NCBI GenBank assembly: GCA_008360975.2
Contig: CM039179.1
Coordinates: 51,504,561 to 51,568,560 of the forward strand
From: Lichenostomus cassidix
Lineage: Eukaryota > Chordata > Aves > Passeriformes > Meliphagidae
DNA: 64,000 nucleotides
Reading direction: 5' to 3'
Shown in pieces: positions 61,999 to 64,000 of the stretch; within the stretch, counting starts at the first letter, position 1, and the number at the start of each line of letters is the position of its first letter. The translations under genes and the position numbers were made by a program. The notes beneath the pieces were generated by a model. It did no database searches. It had not been told where the DNA came from and worked only from the letters and a program-made list of their open reading frames with translations.

Positions 61999-64000
61999 GT
62001 TCATATGGCAAATATACTAGTGTCATCTGTGCTTCCCTTTAGGGTTCCTAATTTCTGCCAGCAATGATACTTTGAGCTTTTGCTTTGGCAAAAAGTTTGA
62101 TGCTGATGCTTTCTATCTGCTCAGCTGAATCAGTTAGAACCTAAGGCCACTATTAGAATATGAATTCTGCTATTCAGGGAGGCACAGTTTCTGGGAACTG
62201 GACTACCAGGTATACTTCTTTGAAGCCCTGCTGATCCTATAGGAAATATTTCATGGCCCAAAAGCAGAAACCTCACAATCTTCTGTCACTAGCAATTTTG
62301 AGAAGGAATTCTGGTTGCAGTAAAATGACTTTTCTTAGTGGAAACCCTTGCAATCATTTGAGATGAAAAAAATACATAAAGCTTCCATCTTGAGACATTT
62401 AAATTGAAGATGTGTCTTTCTTTCTAACAGCATCATTATGTGTGGAGATCTTTGTTTACTGACATAAGCTGAATTTCAGTTCTGAAGTCTAAGTATATGG
62501 ATTTGAATCTTTTGAATATTTCTCTGTCCTAATTTGGAATCAGCTGAAAACACTTCAATAATAATTTTCCACAGCAGTTGCCTTTTGAATTGCAATTAGT
62601 CTTTCACAGACAGGCATGTCAATTTTTCTCCAACTAAAGCTAGCTGTTGAATAAAAGATGCTACCTCTCTGAAGATTTTGCTTCACATAAACTCAAGTTT
62701 CAGAGACCAAAAGATTCTAGAATTATAATTGTAATTAAGTGTAGACATAGGTATTTAGTTCTCCTACAAAGATACCTAATGAACTTAGAAACTGAATTTT
62801 GTTTCTATTTACAGAACTTTCTTTTGATTTCAATTTATTCATACACAATAGAAATATGATTGATCTACCTCCATACTGATCTTCAAAACTGGATTATTTC
62901 TATTAATGTCATCCTATGGCAAATTTGTTTTCTGTGTATTAATCATTCTTCTCCTCCATTTATCCTCAATTTTATTTTTGATTTTCAATTTCCTTTCCCA
63001 CTTTTTCAATTCAGCTTTATTTTACCAAAATGATTCTCATTTGAAATTTTTCAGTCTATTCCACTGCTCTTATTCTGAAAGTATAAAATTATTATTTGTT
63101 TTCTTTTGATTATGTAAAATCTAGCCACAATAAGAGCCAAAATTGGCTTTCATATTCTTTTTATACAACTGCTACAAGTTTCTCCGGAAGAGAATTTATA
63201 AAGAATTTTTAATTAATTTTTTTCTTGCCCCTATGTTTACTCTTATTAAAAATAATAATAGCTTTACCTTTGTTTTCAAAGGGAATGTATTTAAATCCAA
63301 GTAGAATATACTCATAGTCTTGATTTCTGTGGTTCATTAAGACCCATTTTTTATGTGTAAGAGTCCAAATAATTTCTGATACACTGAATTGTGCTAAACA
63401 ATACTAAGTTTACAGGAAAAACCACTATCTTTTAGAAAAACAGGTACTCTTGTTGTTGGTCTACCATGGTTTCTTTTCTCTCATGTAATTTCTTTGATTT
63501 CAAAGTATGAAAATCACAGTCAAATCAGAGCTGCTACAAATATTATTTAAGTGACATCAATAATTAATTCCTCAAAAAACTGTTTTAAATGTTCTAGTTT
63601 AATATTCTAAATTAATATTCTATTAATATTCTAGTATGATACTCTAAATATGTTCTAAAATGTTAACTTTTTTCCATCTTTCCAATTTTTTTTCAAGAAC
63701 ATCAACCAATTTTACTAGAATGTCTGTGTTTCACATTAGTCTGGATTTATACGTAGGAATTACATCTGTTTTTTCTTATTGTTGTCTATCTTCATATATG
63801 AACAAATTTTGACCTATTGAAACATAAGTAAAAGTGATTAACATTGCAGTCCTCTTAAGTAATTAAAATTAAGGCTCTCTGGGACTCCTGAAAAGCCTTG
63901 CATTTCTCTGTTATGTGTGCCAAAACGTCCTTTTTTTATTCGTTAATTATTAGAAATTTTATTAATTTCCTTTTTGCTGCTACTGGTTTTGAGATAGAAA
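61999..64000. other. Downstream flank of KLHL1, no gene seen
   Basis: Very AT-rich sequence. The longest open frames are 67-70 codons (62647-62859 and 62906-63109) and are hydrophobic, low-complexity translations without domains. An AATAAA at 62650 could serve a longer KLHL1 3' UTR. In other vertebrates KLHL1 is followed by a gene-poor region, which fits. Confidence 0.6.

Noticed and set aside
1..64000. A CTG/CAG repeat or antisense transcript like that at the human KLHL1 5' end (SCA8 locus)
   Set aside because: That locus overlaps the first KLHL1 exon, which is outside this window. No CTG or CAG tract is present here.
1..64000. tRNA, rRNA, CRISPR or bacterial gene content
   Set aside because: No cloverleaf, rRNA motif, spaced direct repeat array or prokaryotic gene spacing was seen. 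The window is plainly vertebrate intron and exon sequence.

Overview
This window is vertebrate nuclear DNA, almost certainly from a bird and probably a songbird-like (neoavian) species. It has large AT-rich introns, many 5'-truncated CR1 LINE fragments ending in the avian ATTCTATGATT-type 3' repeat, and several solo LTRs of the kinds common in passerine genomes. I see no prokaryotic gene, operon, CRISPR array or tRNA/rRNA gene.

One protein-coding gene is supported: the 3' part of KLHL1 (kelch-like family member 1) on the + strand. Six coding exons lie at 14829-15015, 31608-31832, 44700-44862, 55131-55343, 59698-59869 and 60823-60882 (stop TGA at 60880-60882). They join with GT/AG introns and consistent phases into 339 codons: a short linker and all six blades of the kelch beta-propeller, ending in ...VVVIKQP. 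The BTB and BACK domains must be encoded upstream of the window. The 3' UTR follows, with AATAAA signals at 61951 and 61993. The rest, to 64000, is AT-rich and appears gene-free.

The other roughly 98% is intronic or intergenic. The upstream intron (1-14828) holds an old ERVL-type LTR piece (3742-3856), two solo LTRs with target-site duplications (4055-4654 and 8585-9153) and two minus-strand CR1 fragments. The next intron (15016-31607) is the repeat-richest: two abutting CR1 copies, the second split by a 515-bp solo LTR with a 6-bp target duplication, then further CR1 fragments, another solo LTR (27911-28365) and a nearly 1-kb CR1 tail. The 31833-44699 intron holds a compact 261-bp solo LTR and an old CR1. 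The 44863-55130 intron holds an old CR1 and a decayed ERVL-type LTR. The last introns are small and plain.

KLHL1 is known as a neuronal actin-binding BTB-kelch protein. Nothing here departs from a normal KLHL1 3' end, and I do not see a new biological system. The most interesting details are the insertion structures (nested LTR in CR1, CR1-CR1 junction on a shared 9-mer, very short LTR) and two unassigned GC-richer blocks near 10.8-11.5 kb and 32.3-33.0 kb. Repeat family names and the KLHL1 comparison rest on memory of consensus sequences, not on a search.
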